Source: Rhodothermaeota bacterium MED-G19 (GTDB taxonomy: Bacteria > Bacteroidota > Bacteroidia > Cytophagales > MED-G16). From it: a stretch of 64,000 bases of DNA. A program made the position numbers and the translations under genes. Position 1 is the stretch's first letter, and each line of letters opens with the position of its first letter. A model generated the notes under the pieces. That model saw only the letters and a program-made list of their open reading frames with translations. It made no database searches and was not told where the DNA came from. Positions 36,634-44,517 of this stretch are shown piece after piece. The DNA is taken from assembly GCA_002457315.1 (NCBI GenBank), contig NTKI01000004.1, positions 1-64,000 on the forward strand, in the 5' to 3' direction.

Positions 36634-37247
36634 AACATTATATTAAATAATTTATCTATTAGATTTACATCTTTATATCCAGGATATTTTTCAAATTTAC
36701 TATTCAGATCTAAAGCGTATAAGTATTTATTACAATTTATTTTTTTGATGTTTTTAAAATTTTCTAAAGAAATTCCACCACTTAAAAAATATTTCTTTTT
36801 TATAGAAATTCTATTTAATAAATCCCAATCAAAAAAATTTCCAGAACCACCAAAAAGCTTACTTTTATAATCAAATAAATTAAAATCTGTGTTGTTTAAA
36901 TTAATCTTATTAAAATCATTTAGATCTTTAATTGAATGAGACTTTATAATTTTTAAACCAGCACCTTTTAATCTTTTACAATAACTATCACTTTCATTTC
37001 CATGAAGCTGAACAATTGAAAAATTATATTCTTTAGATATTCTTAAGACTTCTTTAAAATCTTCATTAACAAATACAGCTACTTTGTTAGGTATATCCTT
37101 AATAAAAGAAATTCTATTATTTTTAAAAATATATCTAGGTGACTTTTTATAAAAAATAAAACCGAAATAGCTTATAGGATACTTTTTCAAATCACAGTAA
37201 TTTTTTTCATCAGTAATACCACACACTTTAACCTTAATATTTTTCAT
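36630..37247 (-). CDS. trpF: Phosphoribosylanthranilate isomerase
   Basis: The 205-residue TIM-barrel enzyme catalyses the Amadori rearrangement of PRA to CdRP. The catalytic cysteine is in KVCGITDE at the N-terminus, the general acid Asp is in the [14 protein letters not shown] region, and the phosphate site is the SGGISLENF block. It overlaps trpC and trpB by 4 bases each, so translation of the whole block is coupled. It is quite divergent and Lys/Asn-rich, as expected at this GC content. Confidence 0.93.
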   Translation of the reverse strand: MKNIKVKVCGITDEKNYCDLKKYPISYFGFIFYKKSPRYIFKNNRISFIKDIPNKVAVFVNEDFKEVLRISKEYNFSIVQLHGNESDSYCKRLKGAGLKIIKSHSIKDLNDFNKINLNNTDFNLFDYKSKLFGGSGNFFDWDLLNRISIKKKYFLSGGISLENFKNIKKINCNKYLYALDLNSKFEKYPGYKDVNLIDKLFNIML

Positions 37248-38020
37248 TTAATTAAATTGATAAAATTTTTACAAGCTCTTGAAGGATTATCTGATTTCAT
37301 GAAATTTTCTCCTATCAAAAAACCTTTGTAACCACATTTTTTGAGTTTTATGATATGATTTAATGAAGAAATACCACTTTCTGATATTTTAAAAAACCTC
37401 TTAGGTATATGCTTTGATAAATTTATAGAGTTATTTATATCAGTTTTAAAAAGCGTTAAGTTTCTATTGTTAACACCTACAATATCTATATTTTCATTTA
37501 AATATTTTAGTTCTTCTTTTGAATGAACTTCAAGAATTGTTTCTAAACCTAAAGATTTAGCTAATGAAGAAAGTTTTTCTACATCATTTACAGACAAACA
37601 AGAAGCTATCAATAGTATTGCATCAGCTCCCAATGATTTGGACTCAAAAACCTGATATTCATCAATAATAAAATCCTTTCTAAGAATTGGTATGGTTATT
37701 TTCTCTCTAAGTGATGTTATATCTTCTCTTGTGCCACCAAAAAATAAATTGTCAGTAAGTATAGATATTGCACTAGAATTTGCTTCCTCATATCCCAATA
37801 CTACTTTGTTAATGTCAGCATTTAGATTAATTGAAGGTTTAGATGGTGATTTCCTCTTAAACTCCGATATTACACCTGATCTTTCAACTAAAAATTTCTT
37901 TAGTGAAATAACTTCTTTATTAAAAAAAAAGGATTTTTTAATCAAATTAATTGATTTTATACTCTTAGAAATCTTAATTTCTTTTTTCTTATTAAGAATT
38001 ATCTTATCTAAAACACTCAT
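37244..38020 (-). CDS. trpC: Indole-3-glycerol-phosphate synthase
   Basis: The 258-residue TIM-barrel enzyme makes indole-3-glycerol phosphate from CdRP. Signatures are ISEFKRKSPSK (catalytic Lys), ILTDNLFFGG, ILRKDFIIDEYQVFESKSLGADAILLI with the second catalytic Lys (RKDF), GVNNRNLTLF and SESGI. It overlaps trpD and trpF by 4 bases (ATGA on each side). TrpC and TrpF are separate proteins here, not fused. Confidence 0.96.
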   Translation of the reverse strand: MSVLDKIILNKKKEIKISKSIKSINLIKKSFFFNKEVISLKKFLVERSGVISEFKRKSPSKPSINLNADINKVVLGYEEANSSAISILTDNLFFGGTREDITSLREKITIPILRKDFIIDEYQVFESKSLGADAILLIASCLSVNDVEKLSSLAKSLGLETILEVHSKEELKYLNENIDIVGVNNRNLTLFKTDINNSINLSKHIPKRFFKISESGISSLNHIIKLKKCGYKGFLIGENFMKSDNPSRACKNFINLIK

Positions 38021-39009
38021 TTATTTTCAATAAAAGATTTAAGACAATTGTATGCTCTACCTGATTCCAATGACTCTTTAGCAACTTCTATACCCTCTTT
38101 TATTGATGTAAGTTTATTTGCACAATAAATTGCTAATCCAGCATTTGCTAGTACAATACTTTTATGGTCATGACTTGACTCATTTTTAAGTATATCAACA
38201 AATATTTTTGAAGATTCGTTAATATTTTTTCCTCCTTTTATATTTTGAGATTTGATATTGGAAAATCCTAAGTCTTTTGGATCAAGCATAATATCGTTTT
38301 TATTAGAAAATAATTTAAAAGGTCCAGTTAATGATATCTCATCATACCCATCAATACTATGAACAATACAATAGTTTTTTTTTGTTTTACTATAAATATG
38401 TGAATAGAGTCTAAATATATTAGAATTAAAAACACCTACTAACTGACTTTTTGGTTGAATTGGATTTACCATTGGCCCAAGCATATTAAAAAATGTTTTA
38501 ACACCTAAATCACTTCTAATTGGAGAAATATTTTTTAAAGAAGGATGAAATAGAGGAGCATGTAAGAAACAAATGTTTGATTTTTCTAATGAAGATTTTA
38601 GTAAATCTAAATTATTTGAAAATTCATGACCTAAATGAGAAATAATATTTGAAGAGCCACACGAAGATGAAACTCCATAATTTCCATGTTTCGAAACTTT
38701 TATTCCAGCTCCAGCTACAATAAAAGATGATACAGTAGATATATTAAAAGTATCTTTTCCATCTCCTCCAGTTCCACATAAATCAATTAGATTATCACCG
38801 TCTATATCCACATCTAAAGAAAGTTCAATCATAGCCTCTCTAAAACCATCAAGTTCTTCTGCAGAAATATCTCTCATAAGATAAACTGTCAAAAATGATG
38901 ATATCTGTGAACTATTAGCTGAACCATCAGTCAAAGAAATTAGGGCTTCTTTCGCCTCTTGTTTATTTAAAATTTTATGATTAAAAAGGTCTTTAAGAAG
39001 TTTTTTCAT
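38017..39009 (-). CDS. trpD: Anthranilate phosphoribosyltransferase
   Basis: The 330-residue enzyme transfers phosphoribose from PRPP to anthranilate. The PRPP-binding LCGTGGDGKDTFNIST, KHGNYGVSS, and the GVKTFFNMLGPMVNP block with the GxxTxFNxLGPL signature are clear, with the metal-binding DE pair in SIDGYDEISLTGP. The N-terminal helical dimer domain is also present. It overlaps trpC by 4 bases and follows trpG with a 1-base gap. Confidence 0.96.
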   Translation of the reverse strand: MKKLLKDLFNHKILNKQEAKEALISLTDGSANSSQISSFLTVYLMRDISAEELDGFREAMIELSLDVDIDGDNLIDLCGTGGDGKDTFNISTVSSFIVAGAGIKVSKHGNYGVSSSCGSSNIISHLGHEFSNNLDLLKSSLEKSNICFLHAPLFHPSLKNISPIRSDLGVKTFFNMLGPMVNPIQPKSQLVGVFNSNIFRLYSHIYSKTKKNYCIVHSIDGYDEISLTGPFKLFSNKNDIMLDPKDLGFSNIKSQNIKGGKNINESSKIFVDILKNESSHDHKSIVLANAGLAIYCANKLTSIKEGIEVAKESLESGRAYNCLKSFIENK

Positions 39010-39010
39010 A

Positions 39011-39574
39011 TTATTTAATTATAAAGTTTTTAATTATTCTACTACCATCAGGAGTCTGAATTGATTCAGGGTGGAATTGAATTCCTCTGAGAGGATATTT
39101 TTTATGTGCTATTGCCATTATTATATTTTTTTTATCCCTTGCTATTACTTTTAACTCTTTCGGAAAATTATTGTTAGAAACAGACCAAGAATGATACCTA
39201 CAAGCCTTTATATTTTTATCAATTCCATCAAAAATATAATCTTTATCTAATAAAACATCTGTTTGAATTCCGTGAATAGGTTCTTTCATATTATATAATT
39301 TTCCTCCAAAATTTTGTGCTAATGCCTGGTGACCTAAACAAATTCCTAAGATTGGCTTTTGATTATAAAATTTAGAAATTAATAAGTTCATTAGTCCTGC
39401 ATCTTTAGGTAAAGAAGGACCGGGAGATAATATTATTTTATCAAAGTTTGATATATCATTCAAATCAATATCATCATTTCTAATTACCGAAACATCTATA
39501 CCTCCTATATCATTTATAGAATGAACTATATTGTAAGTAAAACTATCATAATTATCTAAAACTAATACTCTCAT
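39011..39574 (-). CDS. trpG: Anthranilate synthase glutamine amidotransferase subunit
   Basis: The 187-residue class I glutaminase supplies ammonia to TrpE. The DNYDSFTYN start, the oxyanion strand ILSPGPSLP, the nucleophile Cys in GICLGHQALAQ, and the catalytic His-Glu in FHPESI are all present. It could also serve as PabA for folate synthesis if no second copy exists in the genome. It overlaps trpE by 4 bases (ATGA). Confidence 0.95.
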   Translation of the reverse strand: MRVLVLDNYDSFTYNIVHSINDIGGIDVSVIRNDDIDLNDISNFDKIILSPGPSLPKDAGLMNLLISKFYNQKPILGICLGHQALAQNFGGKLYNMKEPIHGIQTDVLLDKDYIFDGIDKNIKACRYHSWSVSNNNFPKELKVIARDKKNIIMAIAHKKYPLRGIQFHPESIQTPDGSRIIKNFIIK

Positions 39575-40959
39575 AATTTCTCAGCAATTTCTAAAGCTTC
39601 CTGTAAAGCTCTTACTTTATTATATACTTCTTGGTTCTCATTTTCTCTATCTGACTTAGCAACAATACCTGCACCAGCTTGATAGTATAGGGTTTTATTT
39701 TTACTGAGAAATGATCTAATTATAATTGCATGGTTAAAATCTCCATTAAAACCCATATATCCTATAGCTCCACCATAGAACTCTCTGCTATATTTTTCAT
39801 ACAAATCAATTAATTCTAATGCTTTATATTTTGGTGCTCCAGATAAAGTACCAGCTGGAAATGTTCCACTTACTAAATCAATCTTCTTGTCAGCAGAGAT
39901 TTGTCCAGTAACTTTAGAAACCAAATGTATGACGTGTGAATAATATTGAACGTCTTTAAATCTATCGACTTTTACATTTTTTGATACTTTACTAAGATCA
40001 TTTCTAGCTAAATCAACAAGCATGACATGCTCTGAATTTTCTTTTTCGTCGTCTATTAATTTTTCAGCCAAATCTTTATCTAACTTGTCATCACCAGATC
40101 TTTTAAAAGTTCCGGCAATTGGATAAATGGTAGCTTTTTCTTCTTTTATAACAATTTGAGCCTCTGGTGAACTCCCAAGTATTTTAAAGTTTCCATAATC
40201 AAAGTAGAAAAGGTAAGGAGAAGGGTTAATTGACCTTAATGCCCTGTAAACCTGGAAGTCATCACCATTAAAGTTTTGATAAAACCTTTTTGATAAAACA
40301 ATTTGGAATACATCTCCTATTTTACAGTGATAAACTCCTTTATCAACCAAATCTTTAAATTGATCATCATCTGGTGATTTTTCTTCCTTACCACACAATT
40401 TAAATTTAAATGGATTAACTGGTTTCCCTTTTATTAATTCAGAGATTGAATTAATTTCAGATTTTTTATCGTCCCCATAAAGATGTTCAAATATAAAAAG
40501 CTCGTTGTTATAATGATTTATAACAATAACATATTTAAAAATATGATATAGAATATCAGGAATATCTATTTCTTTAGGGTTTATAATATCAATATTTTCA
40601 AAGTATTTTGATGAATTAAATGACATATATCCAAATAAACCATTAATAGGAAAATTAAAAGCATTGTTTTCACAATCAAATCTTTTTGAAAAATTATTTA
40701 AATAGTAACAAGCATCATTTTTATCATTCAATTGATATGATTCGTCATTATTATCGTATTTTATTTTAACTGAATTATCATTAATTGATATTTGTGAAAC
40801 AGAATGAAAACAGATATATGATAAACTATTATCACTACCCTTATAATCTGAGCTTTCTAATAAAAATACCTTATTATAAACATCTCTTATCTTAAGAAAG
40901 ATACTTACAGGTGTCAATGTATCGGAAATAAATTTTAAATAATTTGTTTTTGTCTTCAT
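39571..40959 (-). CDS. trpE: Anthranilate synthase component I
   Basis: The 462-residue chorismate-binding enzyme converts chorismate and ammonia to anthranilate. The tryptophan feedback site LLESSD (33-38) is conserved, so allosteric inhibition is expected; the catalytic C-terminal half has QIVLSKRF, FKILGSSPEAQI, PIAGTFKRSGDDKLD, DLARNDLSKV, FPAGTLSGAPK and YQAGAGIVAKS. ATG 40959 is chosen; a TTG at 40974 would lie inside the 3' arm of the attenuator terminator hairpin. Only 4 bases separate the terminator U-run from the start codon. Confidence 0.96.
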   Translation of the reverse strand: MKTKTNYLKFISDTLTPVSIFLKIRDVYNKVFLLESSDYKGSDNSLSYICFHSVSQISINDNSVKIKYDNNDESYQLNDKNDACYYLNNFSKRFDCENNAFNFPINGLFGYMSFNSSKYFENIDIINPKEIDIPDILYHIFKYVIVINHYNNELFIFEHLYGDDKKSEINSISELIKGKPVNPFKFKLCGKEEKSPDDDQFKDLVDKGVYHCKIGDVFQIVLSKRFYQNFNGDDFQVYRALRSINPSPYLFYFDYGNFKILGSSPEAQIVIKEEKATIYPIAGTFKRSGDDKLDKDLAEKLIDDEKENSEHVMLVDLARNDLSKVSKNVKVDRFKDVQYYSHVIHLVSKVTGQISADKKIDLVSGTFPAGTLSGAPKYKALELIDLYEKYSREFYGGAIGYMGFNGDFNHAIIIRSFLSKNKTLYYQAGAGIVAKSDRENENQEVYNKVRALQEALEIAEKL

Positions 40960-40962
40960 AAT

Positions 40963-40991
40963 AAAAAAACCCAAGCAGATTGCTTGGGTTT
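40963..40991 (-). terminator. trp attenuator: intrinsic terminator in front of trpE
   Basis: On the minus strand an 11-bp hairpin (arms AAACCCAAGCA and TGCTTGGGTTT, loop ATC) is followed by a T-run of seven that overlaps the end of the 3' arm, then ATT and the trpE ATG. This is a strong intrinsic terminator in the trp leader, downstream of a leader peptide with two adjacent Trp codons. A complementary-strand A-run also makes it weakly bidirectional, but no plus-strand gene ends here. Confidence 0.9.
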
Positions 40992-41020
40992 TATTTTAAT
41001 AAAAACAGATAGCTAACTAC

Positions 41021-41065
41021 TTAGTAGAGGTAATATTTTTGCCACCAATTTTTAATATTTAACAT
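41021..41065 (-). CDS. trpL: trp leader peptide with tandem Trp codons
   Basis: On the minus strand ATG 41065 opens a 14-codon frame, M-L-N-I-K-N-W-W-Q-K-Y-Y-L-Y, closing with TAA at 41021-41023. Two adjacent TGG codons (41042-41047) are the hallmark of ribosome-mediated trp attenuation. An AGGA sequence lies just upstream of the ATG. The terminator hairpin starts 29 bases after the stop. A 7/8 match to the -7 promoter element lies about 19 bases upstream. No long antiterminator helix was evident by eye: only short pairings such as UUGG (Trp codons) with CCAA of the terminator arm. Confidence 0.85.
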   Translation of the reverse strand: MLNIKNWWQKYYLY

Positions 41066-41084
41066 TTTCCTAAGATAGAGACTA

Positions 41085-41092
41085 GAAATTTA
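41085..41092 (-). promoter_or_regulatory. Candidate -7 promoter element (TAAATTTC) for the trp operon
   Basis: On the minus strand TAAATTTC matches TAnnTTTG at seven of eight positions and would start the transcript near 41080, about 15 bases before the leader peptide. It lies in the 36-base gap after alkB. Read-through from alkB is an alternative source of trp mRNA. Confidence 0.4.
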
Positions 41093-41101
41093 ATTTAAAA
41101 G

Positions 41102-42142
41102 TCATTGAATACTTTTTATTTTATTATTCATCACATAAAACCATAGTGGAGGAAATAGAGCAAGTATCATCATCCCAGGATATCCAGTAGGCATTTCTGG
41201 GGAATTATCATGATTTTTTAAAATTTGGTATTTCCGAGAAGCATTAAAGTGATGATCTGAATGTCTAGATAATTCAAATAACATTATTCTTCCAATTGGA
41301 TGATTTGAATTCCATGAATGAAATGGTTTTACTCTTTCGTATTTTCCATTTTTATTTTTTGTTCTTTCAAGACCATAATGCTCAATATAGTTTACAGTTT
41401 CTAATGTAAGAAAACCAATAACTGAACAAATAAGAAAATAACCTGTAATGAAAGGACCAAAAAAATAATAAATTATATAAATGAAAATAAATTGAACTAT
41501 TTGGAAAATAATCATCTCATTATATAAACTGAAAAAACTTTTGCCGTTTCTCTCAAGTTTTACTTTTTCTAACTTCCATGCTGAAAGGTATCCTGTAGTC
41601 ACAGCTCTAAACCAGAAAGAGAAAATGTTTTCACCAAATCTTGCTGAGGAAGGGTCTTCTTTAGTAGAAACTTTTTTATGATGACCTCTATTATGTTCTA
41701 TAAAAAAGTGCATATATAGTGAAGGGATTAATAATACCTTTGATAAGAATTGTTCAACTTTATTAGTTCTATGACCTAACTCATGAGCAATATTTATTCC
41801 AAATCCACCACAAATTAAACCCATTGATAATATTCGACCTATTTTATCAGATGCAGATAGACTCTCTCTCATTGAAATCAAAAATTCCCAAATAAGAAAA
41901 AATATTATAGGAACAAATAGATATAAAATTATGTCATAAAACTTATCATTTTTTGACATTTCTTCCTCAGCAATAGAAAGATTATCACTGTCTGGCTTCA
42001 TAAATAACTCAAGTATAGGTATAAAGAGAAAAGCTTCAATAATAGGAGCATAAGTTATTATACCATAACCATTAAATGATAAATAAGCTAGAAATGGAAT
42101 AGATAAAGTAAGAAAATATTTTAAAAATTTATAATTATTCAC
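41102..42142 (-). CDS. alkB: Alkane 1-monooxygenase (AlkB-type integral-membrane di-iron hydroxylase)
   Basis: The 346-residue membrane enzyme would hydroxylate the terminal carbon of medium-chain n-alkanes. All AlkB histidine signatures are present: HELGH (120-124), EHNRGHH (149-155), NYIEHYGL (251-258) and SRHSDHH (292-298), within about six membrane helices. Rubredoxin and rubredoxin reductase, the usual electron donors, are not adjacent. It starts at GTG 42142 and overlaps the upstream barrel gene by 8 bases, so the pair is probably coexpressed. Fatty-acid or other hydrocarbon substrates within the family cannot be excluded. Confidence 0.9.
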   Translation of the reverse strand: MNNYKFLKYFLTLSIPFLAYLSFNGYGIITYAPIIEAFLFIPILELFMKPDSDNLSIAEEEMSKNDKFYDIILYLFVPIIFFLIWEFLISMRESLSASDKIGRILSMGLICGGFGINIAHELGHRTNKVEQFLSKVLLIPSLYMHFFIEHNRGHHKKVSTKEDPSSARFGENIFSFWFRAVTTGYLSAWKLEKVKLERNGKSFFSLYNEMIIFQIVQFIFIYIIYYFFGPFITGYFLICSVIGFLTLETVNYIEHYGLERTKNKNGKYERVKPFHSWNSNHPIGRIMLFELSRHSDHHFNASRKYQILKNHDNSPEMPTGYPGMMILALFPPLWFYVMNNKIKSIQ

Positions 42143-42797
42143 TTCTTAAAAAGTTAAACAAATATACAAAAGATATAGAAATAGTATTAAAATTAGATAT
42201 ATCAGGAATAGCAGAATTTTTTGATTCAACATCAATTAAATTATCAAAATTATAATTATAAGAAACCAATAATTGAAAAGAATTTTTATCAAAATCAAAA
42301 GACAGACCAGTACTCACCATAATACCATAACCAAAATTATTATCTCTTTCTTCATTAAAACCAAAATCTAAACCTGAAAAATTATTATTATTTATCAAAT
42401 TATTTTCTAATAAGAAATCTGCATATGGTCCAATAGAAAAGTTTATTTTCGAATTACTATTACCAAAATATGTAGTCATCATTATTGGGATATTCAAATA
42501 AGTAAATTCATTATTAACAAAAATATTTGTATTATCACTTTGGGTCCACCCTTTTGTTTTTTTTGAAATCTCAATTCTTATACCTGTTTTTTTTAAATTT
42601 TTAATCTCAGCCACAAAAGAATAATCAAATGTATTTAAGGAGTTAGTCTTGATATTTTGAGGAAAAAAATTATTATAAAAATTTATATTAGATGAACTAT
42701 AAGAAGATTTAAAGCCAAAGGAAAATTTATTCTGAGAAAATAAATTATTGATTAGTGTCAAATTAATAATAAAAAGGACAAAAATTACTTTTTTCAT
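42135..42797 (-). CDS. Small outer-membrane beta-barrel protein (PorT/OmpW-like)
   Basis: The 220-residue protein has a signal peptide (about 1-21, ending LFSQ) followed by alternating strands with aromatic ends (for example FGFKSSYSSSNINFY, GIRIEISKKTKGWTQ, FGYGIMVSTGLSFDF, FQLLVSYNYNF, TISISFVYLFNF), consistent with an eight-stranded outer-membrane barrel of the PorT type. Overlap with the alkB start by 8 bases suggests it could be the outer-membrane entry channel for hydrophobic substrate, though this is inference. No ligand site can be named. Confidence 0.75.
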   Translation of the reverse strand: MKKVIFVLFIINLTLINNLFSQNKFSFGFKSSYSSSNINFYNNFFPQNIKTNSLNTFDYSFVAEIKNLKKTGIRIEISKKTKGWTQSDNTNIFVNNEFTYLNIPIMMTTYFGNSNSKINFSIGPYADFLLENNLINNNNFSGLDFGFNEERDNNFGYGIMVSTGLSFDFDKNSFQLLVSYNYNFDNLIDVESKNSAIPDISNFNTISISFVYLFNFLRSE

Positions 42798-42870
42798 TAT
42801 AATAAAAATTTAATCGAATATAACATTATTAAAAAAAAGAAATCAAATAGTATTTTATTAATTTTACACT

Positions 42871-42960
42871 GGCAAGCTAGTACGACCAGCTCCTGCTGAA
42901 TCCCCCAGGTCTGGAAAGAAGCAAGGGTAAGTGGTTGTAGCGGTGCGAATCTAGTTTGCC
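42871..42960 (+). ncRNA. ffs: Signal recognition particle RNA (small bacterial 4.5S type)
   Basis: The 90-base RNA closes on itself with GGCAAGCTAG at its 5' end and CTAGTTTGCC at its 3' end (one G-U). The apical part holds the Ffh-binding core CCCCCAGGTCTGGAAAGAAGC with the conserved GGAA tetraloop and asymmetric loop. Six T follow directly (42961-42966) as terminator tail. A near-consensus -7 element TAATTTTA ends 5 bases before the RNA. It scaffolds Ffh and FtsY for cotranslational membrane targeting. Confidence 0.95.
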
Positions 42961-42969
42961 TTTTTTATT

Positions 42970-43176
42970 ATGTACATAATTAAGATAAAAGGTAAAGCTA
43001 AAATTCCAGATTACATTCAACTTAGAAATAAAGACATGATACTTGTTGATTATTTCAGAGCTGATCGACCTATTGATAAATTAAGAAATTACGGAATAAA
43101 GTCTCAAGAAGATGAAATAATTAGTTATGTAAAAAACTTAGAATTTGGAAAATTACAAAAATTAGTCCTTTCATGA
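42970..43176 (+). CDS. Small conserved-looking protein before the FtsE-like gene, unknown function
   Basis: The 68-residue product (begins MYIIKIKGKAKIPDYIQLRNK) has a strand-rich N-terminus and a C-terminal helix (EDEIISYVKNLEFGKLQKL); no signal or membrane segment is visible and I do not recognise a named family. It starts 3 bases after the SRP RNA T-run and its TGA overlaps the ATG of the ABC gene by 4 bases, so it is translated with FtsE. That tight coupling makes it a candidate partner of the ATPase. Confidence 0.65.
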   Translation: MYIIKIKGKAKIPDYIQLRNKDMILVDYFRADRPIDKLRNYGIKSQEDEIISYVKNLEFGKLQKLVLS

Positions 43177-43850
43177 ACCAAAATAATATCCTAAAAATAG
43201 AAAATGCTACAATATTTCATCATTATAAGACAATTCTTAATGATGTAAATCTAAACCTTAAAGAAGGTGAATTCATATATGTAATAGGAAAAACAGGTAG
43301 TGGAAAAAGCTCTTTATTAAGAACTATATATCGTGACATTCCTTTAAAAATGGGGAATATCTATTTTAATAATGAAAATATATCATCAGTTAGTAAAAAA
43401 AATCTTCCTTACTTAAGAAGGAATATTGGTATTGTCTTTCAAGATTTCCAATTATTTCAGGATAGAAATGCATATGAAAATATAAAATTTGTAATGACAT
43501 CAACAGGTTGGGAAAACAATGAAAAAATTGATGAAAAAATTAAATTACTACTTAATACAGTAGGTTTAGAGAATAAATCAGAAAATTATCCATATGAATT
43601 ATCTGGAGGTGAACAACAAAGACTTGTAATTGCTAGAGCAATAGTCAATAATCCAAAGTTAATAATTGCAGATGAACCTACTGGTAATCTTGACCCAGAA
43701 GTAGCTGAAAATATACTAAAACTATTAATTGATATTAATAAGGGAGGAACTAGTGTAATTATGACTACTCACAATTATGAGCTTATGAAAAAATATCCAT
43801 TCAGAACATATGAATGTGAAAATGGAAAATTTTTTAAAAAAAGTCTATAA
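43173..43850 (+). CDS. ftsE: FtsE-like ABC transporter ATPase
   Basis: The 225-residue ABC ATPase has Walker A GKTGSGKSS, Q-loop FQDFQLFQD, signature LSGGEQQR, and Walker B LIIADEPTGNLD followed by the H-loop MTTHNYE. The sequence type (ADEPTGNLDPE and FQDF) is that of FtsE/LolD proteins; with FtsX, FtsE controls peptidoglycan hydrolases at division. No ftsX gene is adjacent, as is common in Bacteroidota. The 3' end overlaps the convergent TPR gene by 6 bases. Confidence 0.88.
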   Translation: MNQNNILKIENATIFHHYKTILNDVNLNLKEGEFIYVIGKTGSGKSSLLRTIYRDIPLKMGNIYFNNENISSVSKKNLPYLRRNIGIVFQDFQLFQDRNAYENIKFVMTSTGWENNEKIDEKIKLLLNTVGLENKSENYPYELSGGEQQRLVIARAIVNNPKLIIADEPTGNLDPEVAENILKLLIDINKGGTSVIMTTHNYELMKKYPFRTYECENGKFFKKSL

Positions 43851-44513
43851 AGTATTTAATTTATTAATAGCATTTTGAAAATCAGGAGCTATTTCTAGTG
43901 CTTTATTTATAGCATCTTTTGCTAATAAACCATTGTCTTTTTCTATATAAATTAAACCCTTTAAATAATATAATTGAGCACGTATAGCAATTTCTTGTCT
44001 TGAATTTTGATCTTTACTTACACTAACAGTCATTTCTTCTGTTTGAGTATTTGAAATAAGTATATCTAAATTGGTTATACTTTCATTAAAATTTCCGAGC
44101 TCAAATTGAAGAAAAGAAATTGTATATAATACGTCTACTCTATCTGTTTTCAGATAAAGAGATTCATACTCATTTAATGCTTCTTGTTTTAAACCTAAAT
44201 TCTGAAGAGCAACACAAGACACTTCAAGAGCAAAATTATTGTTAGGTTGCGCTCCTAAAATTTCTCTTGATATCATATAAGAAGGTGCCCATTGTGATAT
44301 AGCTAAGTATTCTCTCATTAAAGAATCTTTCAACAAAATATTTTCAGGTTGAATAGCAATCATGTTATATAGTGCTGATATAGCTACATTTGGATCATTA
44401 TATGATTTTGCTTTGTCATATATTGACTTTTGAACTTCAAAATTATTATTTTGAGAATGTGTGTTAAAAGAAAATATAAATGCGATAATAAATAATATAA
44501 ATTTTGTTTTCAT
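43845..44513 (-). CDS. Exported TPR-repeat protein
   Basis: The 222-residue product has a signal peptide (ending THSQ, about residue 21) and helical TPR-type repeats: SALYNMIAIQPEN, EVSCVALQNLGLKQEALNEYESLY, VLYTISFLQFELGNFNESITNLDILI and YYLKGLIYIEKDNGLLAKDAINKALEIAPDF. It is probably a periplasmic or outer-membrane-associated scaffold. Partner unknown. It follows the CCA-adding enzyme by 4 bases, so they share a transcript. Confidence 0.85.
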   Translation of the reverse strand: MKTKFILFIIAFIFSFNTHSQNNNFEVQKSIYDKAKSYNDPNVAISALYNMIAIQPENILLKDSLMREYLAISQWAPSYMISREILGAQPNNNFALEVSCVALQNLGLKQEALNEYESLYLKTDRVDVLYTISFLQFELGNFNESITNLDILISNTQTEEMTVSVSKDQNSRQEIAIRAQLYYLKGLIYIEKDNGLLAKDAINKALEIAPDFQNAINKLNTL

Positions 44514-44517
44514 AGCT

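Noticed and set aside
40960-40974. TTG start upstream of trpE (MGFFIM extension)
   Set aside because: It falls in the 3' arm of the attenuator hairpin and the T-run; ATG 40959 is the natural start.
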